The notes below the pieces were generated by a model that searched no databases, was not told where the DNA came from, and saw nothing but the letters and a program-made list of their open reading frames with translations. From the NCBI GenBank assembly GCA_013400975.1, contig WBMZ01003284.1:287898-351897 (forward strand): a DNA stretch of 64,000 nt, in the 5' to 3' direction. A program made the position numbers and the translations under genes. Position 1 is the first letter of the stretch. Every line of letters starts with the position of its first letter. Positions 14,246 through 25,402 of this stretch are shown one piece after another. This DNA is from Atrichornis clamosus. Lineage: Eukaryota; Chordata; Aves; Passeriformes; Menuridae.

Positions 14246-15819
14246 GGGATGCAACTGCAGCCCAAGGCTTTTGAAATGCGGGTGCATGATGGCCTTTTTT
14301 GTCCAGGTTGCAGTTACTAAAGTGAGTTATACCTTTGTAAGACAGCATTGTTGTTGGGATTTAAGTGTAGAAATGCTTTCTCTTGAGTGCCCAGTTGTTA
14401 CAGAATCACAAGATTTAACTGATAGGCAAGAAAATAAATGAGGAGAGTGTTTTTCCGTCTTTAAAATCAGAAACACTCTTCAGTCTTCTCACAGCATTGC
14501 AGTGAATGGCAAGAAACAGAGGAAAACTGTTTTGTTAAACGCAGCACTTTAGATGTATTTTCTGATGGCTTCAACTGGGATGAAGCCTCCTTAATATATT
14601 CAGTATTTTCTGAATGCAGAATAAATAATAAAATACCCTGCATTCCTCAGAAACCTCGTGATACTTGAGTGGGAAAAAAATGGGGACAGTAGCTGAGTCT
14701 TCAGGTGTTGTATTCTTGCCAGTGGACAGCACTACTTTTTGTGCTGCAAATGCAGTGGGCAGTGGCGTTGCTCAGGCATTATCTGCGTAACAGGAGCTGT
14801 GAGCACTGCAGGGCTGTGCTGTTTGGCAACAGTTTGCTGTCAGAGCTGTGGACTGGAGTCTGGTGTTTATCACTAAGTTACTTCTCAGGAACTGGGCCAG
14901 ATCAATACTGTATTCTTTCAGCCCTCTCTAAACCCAGCAGGGAAGGCAATCACAGTGGTGCAGAACTCTACACCTTCTGGAACAGATCAATACCCTGACA
15001 GTGCTAAGCTTTGTTCCCTCACCAGCTTTAAGATGTTCTACATGATTGCTTAACGGTTTGTTTTCTCTTCTCCCTATATGACAACACTGCTCCCTTCCTG
15101 ATCTTTCCTAATAACATCACTGTAATTGCCTTGACATGAAATAGCAGCACAAACACGGATGCTCTGCTTTGAGGTGTTTTGTCTCTTTATGAACGTCCCT
15201 GCCAGTTGAGGGTGTTGATTTCACTTCAGTATGAAATCAGAGCTTTTTTTGGTGTGTCTTCTCTTGTTTACATTGTTTTACTAAACATGATTTCAGTAAT
15301 CTGGCTTTGGCTATGGGGATTGCATACAGGGATTGTATTGCACAGTGTGGTAGATACAACAATACGTAGTGAGTGAAGAATATTAGCTTAAACTTTGTGT
15401 TGCTGAAGTCTGTTTTGGTCTAACCCCATTCAACCATATCACCTTGTTCTTCTCAGAAATGCTGTGGTGCAGTTACCTTTCAACTAGCGCTGGGTGGAAT
15501 AAATTTTATGTTGTCCAAGCTGGATCTAGAACCCCTGCCCCTCATTTCTCTTTCCTGATTTCGTCTGAAGCTGAAGAACTTGTAGTTTTTCTTCAAAGCC
15601 ACATCTGTTTTTTTCTCATTCTGAGAAATGATTGCATGTTTTATAGTGTTAGTTAATGTAAAAGACACTGTTAGCCATTGCAAATGAAGTTTTTCTTCTG
15701 GAGTTGGGAAGTGCCTTTAGCTACAGAATTGTGTTTGGAAAAGGCTGATTTTCAGTGGCTGTTCATGTGTACAGCACTACTTGAAAATCCATAACCTAAC
15801 ACATGTCTATTTATAGCCT
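14246..15819. other. Unique non-coding sequence
   Basis: No gene, transposon or strong motif cluster is recognised. Open frames of up to about 97 codons (14705-14998) encode no known domain and carry no coding-like feature that I can see. Confidence 0.5.
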
Positions 15820-15982
15820 GTCCAGAGTTGTGCATGCCGCATTCCTGAAAGTGTTCAAGGCCAGATTGGATGGGGCTCGGAGCAACCTGCTCTAGTGGAA
15901 GGTGTCCCTGCCCATGGCACAGGGGGCTGGAGCTGGATGATTTCTAAGGTCCCTTGCAGCCCAAACCATCCTCTGATTCTAC
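15820..15982 (+). mobile_element. CR1 LINE 3' tail, 5'-truncated, sense on plus strand
   Basis: The sequence reads in CR1 sense orientation: AGTGTTCAAGGCCAGATTGG, AGCAACCTGCTCTAGTGG, GGTGTCCCTGCCCATGG, GGAGCTGGATGATTTCTAAG, GGTCCCTTGCAGCCCAAACC and the terminal CTCTGATTCTA octamer-type end. About 160 bp of the conserved 3' part is present, with no coding portion. The 5' boundary near 15820 (CCAGAGTTGTGCATGCC) is where similarity to the family starts. This is opposite in orientation to most other CR1 copies here. Confidence 0.9.
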
Positions 15983-17600
15983 AGTACAGCATTAAAGGAG
16001 TTGCTGCCACAGCAAGGAGAACGGAGGGTTGTTCTGGAGGATGTTCTGTGTTGCACGTGCCTCAAAGGCTCTTTAGTGATGCTCTGCTGCCAAGGATGGG
16101 GCTGTTCCATATGCAGAAAATAACAAGGAAAGGGTAATTGTAATTCAGACAACCCCTTACTCTTGGATTTGGACAATTGTCAGTCCAGCGGGAATTCTTT
16201 GTCAAGGATCTGTGTTTCCAGAGTGGCTCCACTGAAGAATTATTCCTAGGTGCCAGTGGAAATTGAAGAGGGATTTTGCAGCACTCTGTTCGTCAAGGCA
16301 GAGCTAGCTCAGAGAACTGTGCTCTGGAGAGTGTCAGACAAGATGATCACACTGGTCCCTCCTCTGCTTATTATCTGTAAATTTGTAGTTCTTGTTGGAC
16401 AGACATACAAAGGGAGTTCTCAGCCCAAAGTCTCTCTGAGACTTTGAACTGAATTACCACTTCATCACATGAAAACCTTCCATCCTTAAGACCAGACCCA
16501 CGGGAATGTTGCTGTTTTTCTTTGATAGTTGACTTCCGCTCCATTTCCCAGGTAAAGCATTAATCCCTCACAGCCCTCTCCTCATTTTGAAAGTCTTTAG
16601 CTGCAGTTCTCTGTTAGGCTTTGAAAAGCATGTTGTAAGGAGTACAAATGAGAGATATGCTGCCTTCAAAACAGCTGCTGCCCACTTCTGCATATGTGTA
16701 AAGTAGGATAAGATATGCAATTTGTAGGTACTATGATTACTGGCTTAAGGAGAAGATACAGCATTTCTCAACATTTTTGAGACATTAATACAATTCAGCC
16801 AGGCCATTTTCTGTAATGTGTGGTTCGCTGTATCTGATGTATATTTTTTTCATCTCAGACATAAAGGTAAATCCTTTTCATTTACATAAGCGGACTCTAT
16901 AAACCAGATTACCCGAATTAATCATAGATATTTAAGCATATTACATTGCTCTGTACCACAAGCTAGCATTCCTAGAAGGTGGATCAGAGATAAGGGTCCT
17001 ATAAATTACTGACCAAATCCTTTAGTCCATCAGGCTTTATTTCCACTAAAATCAGTTTTGCTTGAGTAAGACCTTCTGGATTTGGCCCTGATACACTTTT
17101 ATATTCATAGACCCCTCAGATACAAAGAAAGCTCCATGGAGTAGTATAATTTTTTTTCCTAGTCTTAAATTTACTATTTTAAATAAAAGTATAAAAATAA
17201 GCTGGTTTTTAGTAATGGTGCTTTTAATAATAAACAGACATATTATACCTCTATCCTGCTTGGCTTTTATTAGCCTATTCATTTTTATTTAACATCTCTA
17301 TTACGTTATTTCCAGTAAATAGATTAAATCATGAGATTTGAAAAGCTGACTCTTTTACCCTCGGTAAAATAAAGATCTATGTACAGTTATTCTCTAATAT
17401 TTTGCCTCTCTTCTTCCTAGAAGGCTCTAAGTTTCATCTGTCACTTAGAAACCAGTTGGGCTACTGGCAGCTAGCATGCTGTTACATATAAAAGTATAGG
17501 GAATATTCCCCACACAGGGTTCTTTTAGCCTAATCAGACACTGCAGATGCATCTTGTCAAGAGAATGCACCTCATCCTCAGAAATCAAAGGAAAGTGACT
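15983..17600. other. Unique AT-rich non-coding sequence
   Basis: No gene is recognised. Sequence at about 16850-17000 is repeat-free and has clustered AT-rich words (GAATTAATCATAG, CATTTACATAAG), a look common to conserved non-coding elements. That is only an impression from one sequence. Confidence 0.45.
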
Positions 17601-17609
17601 TCAAGGAGG

Positions 17610-17865
17610 ACAGAGCAGCACAGCGGCAGCTGACCCCACACCAGACCCCACAGGCAGGTCTGTCAGCCACGCCGAGGAGGAGGGCAGGGAGGGTGAGCTG
17701 ACACCCCTGACACTGCTGCAGAGATTCCTCCCGGAGCTGGGCATCTGGGTCCTTCAGCTGCCGGGGTCAGCGGAGCAGGCAGCTCCCAGGCCGGAGCAGA
17801 GGGAGCACCGCGCGTCCCCGCGCTCCGAGGGGCCCGCAGCGACCGCGGAGGGCTGGGGACACGTT
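17610..17865. other. Small CpG-rich, GC-rich island
   Basis: About 250 bp of GC-rich sequence stands out from AT-rich surroundings. It includes ACCGCGCGTCCCCGCGCTCC and GACCGCGGAGG, and I count roughly 17 CpG dinucleotides between 17670 and 17862. It could be an orphan CpG island (a promoter or enhancer of a non-coding RNA) or a GC-rich repeat not known to me. Open frames across it are proline/alanine/serine-rich and look like composition artefacts. No TATA box or exon can be assigned. Confidence 0.55.
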
Positions 17866-17921
17866 TAGAGCAGCAACCAGAGCAGAGCAGTGTTTTCCTC
17901 ACCAACTTCCTGTAAATAAGA

Positions 17922-17937
17922 TTTTTTTTTTTTTTTT
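17922..17937. repeat. Poly-T run (T16)
   Basis: Sixteen T in a row sit about 60 bp right of the CpG-rich island. With the A19 run at 18047-18065 it makes an inverted homopolymer pair 109 nt apart. Confidence 0.95.
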
Positions 17938-18046
17938 CCTCCCGTTCTCCTTATTGTTCACTTGCTTCCTAACTTCCTCCAGTAAAAAAATGTTTCCAGC
18001 AGAGAATCTTTCTCAACTTCTGGTGCACAGACATATGGACATATTT

Positions 18047-18065
18047 AAAAAAAAAAAAAAAAAAA
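18047..18065. repeat. Poly-A run (A19)
   Basis: Nineteen A in a row. The sequence upstream is not a recognisable retroelement, so this is not clearly a retroposition tail. Confidence 0.95.
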
Positions 18066-19073
18066 GTTATTTTCATCTCAAGCTCCCTTTTAAAAAAGAT
18101 TTGTCACTACCTGACACCGTCCTTACTCTGGGAGACTGCTAATGATTTCAGCAGGGTTTTCCATGAGAACTACTGGCTTTTATCATACGTTGCAACAGCA
18201 GTGAGGTACAGCAGCATCTTTATTTCAACAAATCAGAAGTCTGCCGCTCAGAAGAGGTTAATAGAACAAGTAACATTAAGTATGTTGAAAAGGTAGAAGG
18301 ATATGGGAAAAAAATTCCTTTTTCATAATATATTTTTTTATATTCTGGCTTCCTTTCCTTTGTCAGAAGAGCTTCAAAAGCCTAACCCAGTCCATCATCT
18401 GATGTCTCTCGAAGCCCTGCAATTCTTACTTCCCCTTTGGGCTAGAAGCAGGTTTTGTCAAAGTGTGCCTGCTGAGCCAGAGTCCTCTGCAGAAAAGGGA
18501 AGCCCCACTTTTTTGTGTTGGAGTGATTGACAGCTTGCAAGGACAAACAAATCTCAAACTTCTGCTATTTCTTTGTATCTCATTAAACATGCTGCACTCC
18601 ACAGCTTGCTTGAGAGTGACATAGGACTGGAGAAAGAGATCTTGTGCTGCCCTATTTTGTTTTGGTTTTGCAGTCCAAGATTCACCCATTTTTCTGTTCC
18701 CTTCCATTTTGTCCATATCTTCTTTTATCTTCATTGTCTAATAGGAGCTGTGATTCTCAGGTGGCTCCATCCCAAGCTGTGGGATGCAGTGCAAGGGCAA
18801 TATGCCTGGAGCAGTGTCACAAAACCACATCGCATCTATTTTATCTCTTAATTATTCACATCCATTTCATCTCTTAATTATACTGTACCAAATGATGAGA
18901 GCAGGACTGGCAGGGCCAGTTTTCCTCTTGTTGTCTGCTTCAGTGCTGTGGTTGACCAGGTAATTGAGGGGAACATTGACCTCCTACCACGCAAGCACAA
19001 AAAATTCCTATAAACTGTGTGATCATTCTGGAGAAGGCTGTGTTGGAAACCAGGATGTTGACGGTACAATTAG
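18066..19073. other. Unique non-coding sequence with a 26-bp tandem duplication
   Basis: No gene is recognised. A 23-nt unit at 18833-18855 recurs at 18859-18881 with two mismatches; both copies end in ATCTCTTAATTAT. It is a two-copy minisatellite with a 26-bp period. Confidence 0.55.
18833..18881. repeat. Two-copy tandem duplication, 26-bp period
   Basis: Copies at 18833-18855 and 18859-18881 share CATC.ATTT.ATCTCTTAATTAT (two variable sites shown as dots), separated by a 3-nt spacer. The shared TTAATTAT word is a homeodomain-type site, so the duplication doubles a potential binding site. Confidence 0.85.
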
Positions 19074-19138
19074 TCCAGCCTGTTTCCAGTTGTCGCCATT
19101 TCTGGTGGCTGTCCTGGGCCAAACAGGAACAGGCTGGA
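19074..19138. other. Foldback, 13 bp with one bulge, 65 nt overall
   Basis: TCCAGCCTGTTTCC (19074-19087) pairs with GGAACAGGCTGGA (19126-19138) with one unpaired T on the left arm. The 38-nt loop can form an additional short GCCA/TGGC pairing. The size is compatible with a small RNA precursor, but nothing else supports transcription. It lies within the longest chance open frame of the window (18940-19497, minus strand). Confidence 0.55.
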
Positions 19139-19580
19139 TGCCCCACTTCAGGATGATGGCAACTACAGATGTGTCTCTCTGTTGCAGCATGTCCAACAAA
19201 AATCAGAGCATGAATATGCCAACCTCTGGAATTTCTGTGCTTTTGTAGTTCATGTGCTCTTTTCAGACTCTCTAACAGTAGATACCCTTCAAAATTTAAG
19301 ATTTTCTGTTCTGGTCTACAGGATCTGCTCATTTTTGTCTTTGAAATTAGAGGATAATAATGAATACTGAGAATAACAGTGAAGAGCCACATGTTAATCT
19401 GCCAGGGAATCTCAGCAGTCTCTGTGTTGATCTGGCAACTGAATTGTTTTGTACCAGAGGTGTCCACAAATGATGAGGCAGATACTTTTGTCTTCATTTA
19501 AATTTGGGACCTTGGGCTTTGATTCTAATCCAGTTTTCCGGAGTGGCTCAGAAATGTGCCTGACCATTGTCATGCTGAGC
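19139..19580. other. Unique non-coding sequence
   Basis: No gene or repeat is recognised. On the minus strand it is covered by part of a 186-codon open frame (18940-19497) with no recognisable domain; see the rejected list. Confidence 0.5.
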
Positions 19581-19636
19581 AAGGCCTCCCGAAACAGGGA
19601 AATCTGAACAAGTGCGCTCTGTTTCGGGAAGGTCTT
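19581..19636. other. Foldback, about 17 bp, 56 nt overall
   Basis: AAGGCCTCCCGAAACAG (19581-19597) pairs with CTGTTTCGGGAAGGTCTT (19619-19636). Ten pairs are contiguous (CCCGAAACAG with CTGTTTCGGG), then a single-base bulge, then seven more pairs including one G-T wobble. The loop is 21 nt. A 56-nt imperfect hairpin with one bulge is within the range of small RNA precursors. It could equally be a degraded inverted-repeat transposon. The CpGs in both arms are retained. Confidence 0.65.
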
Positions 19637-22600
19637 GGAAGTCAGGATGTCTTAATTAGTGGCTCATTTCTCATGGCTGTTTCAGCTCTTTAAAGGTAAG
19701 AAACACAAGGCACGGCAGATGAGTCGCATGAAATAAATGTGGAAATTGAGAGGGAGGAGGGAATGCTTATGTCTGTCCTGCACAGGTAAATGGACTGAAA
19801 GCAAAATCCAGAAATGGAAGTCTTGTTTTCTCTTGTAACAACAAAGCCCAGCACTTCTGTTCTCTGGCTCTCCAGCTGACAGAATGGGTGCTGGGATAGT
19901 TCAGATAAATTAGTGTGGATAGTGCAATGGTATTGTTTGTGTCAGAGACTTTGAACCTAGAAAAAGTGATCCAAAGTTGCCTCCCTCTGCTCTGTCACCC
20001 CATTATTCTCAGTCCAACCACTGACAGACACAGACAATTTTTCTGATTGTTATTTTAAATTCTTTTCTCTCTGTCCAGTGTTATATTCTAGCATTACTGG
20101 AGAATTTAGGATGGTTCTGATGGACTAAGCTAACTTGCAGTGTATAGGTAGAAAAAAGCAGAAGCACTTTTAGTGGATAAATTTTAGCATATGAAAACCA
20201 CCAATAGAAAGAAAATAGTGGAGGGGACTTTGGCAGACTGTGGCCTTGACCGTGTGTGTTTCTCCTAATACCCACTGGCAAAAGTAGAACAGGGATCTGT
20301 AGTGTGTTTCTAATGAAAAGAGACAGAAGGACAGAGTAGCACAGCCTTAAATTTTGTGGCTATGTGCAGCCTTACCTTCAACAGGAAAGTTCAGTATTTC
20401 ATAGTTCACAACGGTTTCTGGCCTTCTGTATTTTGAATTGTATCATCTGCATTATTAATTTCTTAGTAGTATCAAGAAATTTTTGGTGGGTCAGATTTAA
20501 TATTCATTAAATCAGTACCAGGATTTTACTGTGAATGATCCAGGGTGCTGCCTAAAACCAGGATGGTTACCTGATGAGTGATCTTCTGCTGGGCCTCTGC
20601 AGTCAGGTGGGAACATAAAGCTACCTTGACAGTATCAATGGTCACTGCAAAATGAAATCTGTAGCAGTAGCTAAACTGCAGCTATTAGATGCTATCACTG
20701 GGATTTGAAATTAAATTAAGCAGCTGGAATGCCTACTATCCTGCTAACATCATCAACCATATCAAAGATAATCACTGCTTTTATTACTGCAAGCACAGGA
20801 TGCGGCTGGAAGTAAAACTGCCGATTATCAGATCTCAGTTTAGCCAATTTTGACTTCCAGTTCAGAGATTTGAGTTGTCAAAAGGGACGTTTAAAAAGAG
20901 ATCAGCGCCTTTGAAGTAATAACACACAGGAGCCTGGGGGTAAGAGTCACAAAACTTCTGTACACTGTGTGGACTAAAACCACGGAAAATGCTTCCTGTT
21001 TTATAGGGGTGCAGGGAGAATATTAAAATGGCAAAAGCTGTTCAGATTAGGATGTAGACAGTCTGATGGTGTCAAGAAAAAGCCTTATTATCTCCTCTGC
21101 TTTAGTGCTGTGGTAATGTTTTTTCCAGGAAGATGAGGATTCAGGGAAAGGAGAAGTTCCGATTACTAATTATCTTCATATTCACATTGCTGGACTTCAC
21201 ATTTAGGGCTCTGCTCTGATCTAAGATGTGTGGTTGTGAATTACCACAAGCTTTGAAATAAAAAGACCCAAACACAACCTTGCTGCTCTTGTGGTTGAGA
21301 CAAGATGTGAAATATGCACTTAAATACCTGGAGCTGGAGTAGCAATGGAGGAAAGTCACTTAGCTCACAGTCCAGTGAGGTTCTGTTGTACAACATCCCC
21401 AGGACTTGGAGCATATCCAGCCTTAGGACTTACAGGGCACACAAAGCCACCACACTTTTACACCAAGGACTGGTTCTGGAACCAGAGATCTCATGGAGGA
21501 AGACTGAGGAAAACTGAATAGAGCAGGACACGTCTTCTGCAGTGTAGTATTGCTACTCCATTGACTCTCATAGAGCAGAAGGATTTCATGACTTCATAAT
21601 GGCTTGTTCAGCCTTGAGGGGCACATCAGTTTTAGAAGAAAGATATCCCAAAGTGCAACAAAATATTTGGTATTTATGATAAACTTGGTTTAGCAGCAGA
21701 AAAGTTAAATTTCTCTTGATCTTAATTTGTAGTTGCAAGAGTTTGCGGGGATCCTTCTTTTTCAGCAGGAAAAAGTAATGTACCTTTGTCAAAAAAACAT
21801 TATATTGTGATTTGGTCAGGTGTGGTCCTTTAAGGGAACAGCTGGTGGAGAAAACAGAGTCTAGTCTTTGATCTGTAGCTGTCACTTCTTGCCAAAAAAA
21901 ACCTCTTAGCTTTATCAATTTTAATCCCCCAAAAGGACTTTTTGTTTGACAGAAAACCCAATTGATTGGTTGTTTTCAGGGCATGGGCACTCTAAGGTTG
22001 GCCCGGGGTAGGATTGGTGTGAAACCTCCCAGGTTTCCTTGCTGTGTCCGGCTGGTCAGTGAGGGACACACTGTGCAGGAAGGCTCAGACTGTAACAAAG
22101 CCAGGAGAGACCTTTGAAGAGAAAGGTTAGTTCATCAGTGGCCTTCTCAGTAGCTTAGAAGGTCAGCTCTTCTCCAAACTGTGTCAGCATCCTTGGAGAG
22201 CTGGTTAAAGAAAATAGTATCATGTGCCTTTCACAGAGAGAAAAGAACAGAGCCAATGCCCTCTGAAGCTAATTCAGAGTTTCCAGTTGATAGGAGCTGA
22301 CACTGCCTCACATCAACTCCTGCACTGGAGCTGTGCATATATGCTGTGCTAAAACCACATGGAAGGAGTGGCTGAGTTGTCTTAGAGTGCAACCCCCTTA
22401 AATGCAAAGCCCAGCTGAGCAGGCTTTGTGTTTGGTAACTTAGAGGGCCCAGAGAGAACAGAGCCCTTGCCCACTTACAGCTAATAGTTTTTCATTTTTA
22501 GTAATGACCTCAAATTTTGCTGTTTTCATCACCCCAAATAGCTTTATACTTCTCAGCAGCCACTCTCAGAGTCCATGCCTTGAGTGCTATGAGGAATAAA

Positions 22601-23351
22601 TGCAAAAGAGCCGTAAGCAAGAAGAAAAATTTCTTTTCCCAGGTGCCCCATAATAGTTTTTCCCAGTGTTCACCCCATTCTAAGTGGGTATTTTGTCTGC
22701 CTAAGGGCACCAGGGTTGTATCCCAGGCAACACTGGTCTGATATTTTTCCACTGTCTATTTTTGTGGGCAGCTGAACCCCAGCAGAGATGCTCTGGCTAC
22801 ATCACAGCCACCCCCTTATATGGTGACTCTCTTAAGAAGCCAAATTTCCAGTTTGATTGTCTAATTTGTTTTTTAATAATTGAGACAGATTGCTTTTTGC
22901 CTTTGAGAATGGGTCCTTGTGTGCAGTCAGGTGAGCTGTTTGCTATCAGTGTCTGCTCTGGTATCAGATAAGTAGAAAACCCTCTCAACCTGACAATTCA
23001 CTTGAGAATAATCTGATCTGGTTTGCTTTGCTGTTTCCTCTTGAAGTGGACAATGGCTTTTCCCCTGTTAAAAAGTTGACACAATGAGACAAGTGTGTGA
23101 TTATTGTATCCCTTTATGTCATTTGAGTAACTTGAGATAGCCTGGTGTAATGTGAGTAATCTGTGTTCACTACCCCTTGAATCTATCTGGAGTTGATTGG
23201 CATATCTGTGCATTTTAACTTGTCTGGAAGGCTCTTATCTCCTTGTTGCACAGCATCAGTTGCAAATTTTAAACCTTTCCGTTCAACTTTATGTTTAAGT
23301 ATGTTACTCTTCCCCTTTCCTCTTAGGGTCTCAGCAAGGAGCTGGTTTTGC
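19637..23351. other. Unique non-coding sequence including an enhancer-like block at 20690-20910
   Basis: No gene is recognised. The block at 20690-20910 is repeat-free and contains a TCF/LEF-type ATCAAAG (20761-20767) beside GATAATC, with further words such as CCGATTATCAG and TTTAGCCAATTTTG. Such clustering is typical of vertebrate conserved non-coding elements, but conservation is not testable here. Other parts (21580-21920, 22200-22500) hold only short overlapping frames with no known protein. Confidence 0.4.
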
Positions 23352-23406
23352 TTTGTTTGGTTGCTGGGTTTGTTTGAAGTAAACCCAGCAACTCCTTTAA
23401 AACAAA
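23352..23406. other. Foldback with perfect 12-bp inner stem and 7-bp outer stem
   Basis: GTTGCTGGGTTT (23360-23371) and AAACCCAGCAAC (23381-23392) are exact reverse complements with a 9-nt loop. Outside them, TTTGTTT (23352-23358) pairs with AAACAAA (23400-23406), leaving a 1-nt bulge on one side and a 7-nt bulge on the other. A perfect 12-bp foldback with a short loop is expected about 0.1 times in a random 64-kb sequence. The overall length of 55 nt fits a small hairpin RNA or a palindromic transposon remnant. No family is recognised. Confidence 0.7.
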
Positions 23407-24116
23407 CGAATCGGGGAGGCAGGTAATGCAGCTGACAGACAGGTGATCCTGATAACACTGTCTGGTGCCTGATAGACTGCCCTTGAACATCCGAGCCATT
23501 CACACCATTTTAGGCAGTTAACACTGGTTCTCCACTACTGAGCAAATCATTACTTTCCATCCTGACCCATTAAAGTTAAGACCCACCCTGTCCCTTTCGG
23601 GTACAGCCCGTGGTTAGAGGGTGATGCTGAGGAGAGCCACCCCCTGAGAAGTGCTGCAGGCACTGTCCCTCCGTGCCTCCAAGTGTGCATGGGAGCAGGA
23701 CTGCAGTGCCAGCCCCAGGCAGTTGCCAAAGCAACCTTTTTTTTTTTTTCCTTTTTTCATTATTTTTATTTTTAACCTGTGCTTCCCTTTGAAAAGACAC
23801 AGATTAAAAATGAATCTTGAGAATCACCTTTCCTTTAGTGGTGTTGCACTGTAAATGTCACTTCCTTTATTTTGAGTGAAGGTGACAGAAAAGTGTAGTC
23901 TTAAGGAACAAATGTCATGCTCCAGGGGAAGAAGGGAGGCAGTGAGTTATGTTCTAAAGGAAGGTAAGATGCCACTTTGGTACTAAATTTGTCCCATTTA
24001 TGTAAGCTCAGTTTGATACTTCACCAGCTGCCTTGGTTTCCCCTGACAGATGCAGAATCCTGTTCAGGAATGTGCGGTGATTTTGAGGGCTTAAACATAG
24101 AGAAACCCCCAGCTAA
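23407..24116. other. Unique non-coding sequence with a T-rich tract
   Basis: No gene is recognised. A T13 run at 23737-23749 is followed by further T-rich sequence to about 23774. Confidence 0.5.
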
Positions 24117-24440
24117 ATCATAGAATGGCCTGGGTTGGAAGGAACCTTAAAGATCATCTCATTCCAACCCCCTGCCATGGGCAGGGACACCTTCCACTAT
24201 CCCAGGTTGCTCCAAGCCCTGGCCAACTTGGCCTTGGACACTGCCAGGGATGGGGCAGCCACAGCTTCACTGGACAACCTCTGCCAGGGCCTCCCCAACC
24301 TCGCAGGGAAGAACTTATTCCTATCACCTAATCTAAATCTCTTTCAGTCCAAAACGATTCCCCCTTGTCCTATCACTATCTGCCCATGTAAAAAAAGTTG
24401 CCTTCCCTCTTTTTTAATGCCCCATTTAAGTACATGGGAG
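24117..24440 (-). mobile_element. CR1 LINE 3' tail, longest copy in the window (about 324 bp), 5'-truncated
   Basis: Plus-strand reading gives the reverse complement of a CR1 3' region: AATCATAGAATGGCCTGGG, TTGGAAGGAACCTTAAAGATC, CTGCCATGGGCAGGGACACC, CAGGGATGGGGCAGCC, TATCACCTAATCTAAATCTC and CCCCTTGTCCTATCACTATC. The element 3' end is at 24117 and the copy is truncated near 24440. Only the non-coding tail remains. The plus-strand open frame across it (24135-24503) is antisense to the tail and not a gene. It shares a 42-nt segment with one mismatch with the remnant at 45951-45992, so both belong to one subfamily. Confidence 0.95.
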
Positions 24441-25374
24441 AAGTCTGTCTTTCCTGTCTTGTTAGAGTGTAATTCACAGCCATGCTTCTCAGCTACAAAA
24501 TGAATCAGATTATGTAGTTAAACTGGGTTTTGGCTCCTGGTCATTGGGTCAAAAATACTGTAGCACAGAAGCGCAAAACACTGGTCTGGTATAAATATAC
24601 TATACTGGTTAAAAGTTGTTCAGGGTGGCAGCTTTGGCTTTATGTTTTAGAGTAAAATCATCGAATCAGAATAAACTCTGCATCAGATGCCCTGGCTGGT
24701 TCAGCAGAAATATGAACATTTGGCCACACATGACTTGGGTGAAATTTGTTAGTGCCCAAATGTGATACGAATGTTTGGGACCCTTGTCTGTGGCCAGGTG
24801 GTCCTTTTTCCTTCACCATCCTGCCGAGGTGCTGTGCTGCCCTGCTCCCAAGGCAGGCGGGTGGCAGGGGCAGGTGTGTCCTTGCTCCTGCCCCCAGCCA
24901 TCGGGCCGTCAGCTCACAGAGCCCCACTCTGACTCTCCTCAGCGACAGGAATATCTGCTATCTCATCTAGGTGCCTGCTTTGTCCCTTTCCTCACTGTTC
25001 TGCTGTTTAATGGAAGTTTTCTCCCTTTGTGGAGCAGTGCAGGCAGATCCTTTGTCCTTCTGCTCTCTCAGCTGAGTGAGCACCAGACCATCCAGGTAGT
25101 GCCCACCGGGACAGCCTTCCAGTCTCCTGCTCCCGTGCCACATGACCCTTGAAGGATGTGGGTTACACCTGGGATTGGTGGGGTCAGCTTCCCTAAAACA
25201 AGTGCCTTCCACATCTCTTCAGTAGGCATCTCTTTTTAAAAACTGTTTAATAAAATGTAAGACACTCTGGTGGGTGAGCGACCGCAGCTCTTGCTACTGT
25301 CAGGCAGTGTGGCTGCGTAACAATTTCATGTCATCCTGTTCAGGTTAGGATGAGAAGTTAATAAACCCTCCCCT
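24441..25374. other. Unique sequence, GC-richer at 24780-25150
   Basis: No gene is recognised. The GC-richer part gives overlapping frames of up to about 125 codons on both strands, rich in proline and serine, without a known domain. I treat them as composition effects. Confidence 0.5.
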
Positions 25375-25402
25375 ATAGAGGAGGAAAGCGCTCCTCCTCT
25401 AT
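25375..25402. other. Perfect 10-bp inverted repeat, 8-nt loop
   Basis: ATAGAGGAGG (25375-25384) and CCTCCTCTAT (25393-25402) are exact reverse complements. One or two such 10-bp foldbacks are expected by chance in 64 kb, so this alone is weak evidence for function. Confidence 0.6.

Noticed and set aside
17663..17905. Proline/alanine-rich 80-residue minus-strand frame
   Set aside because: Reflects the GC-rich island composition; no domain and no splice or promoter evidence.
18940..19497. Longest open frame (185 residues, minus strand)
   Set aside because: About one frame of this length is expected by chance in six frames of 64 kb. It has no recognisable domain or coding signature.
24135..24503. 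122-residue plus-strand open frame
   Set aside because: Mostly antisense to a CR1 3' non-coding tail, so not a gene.
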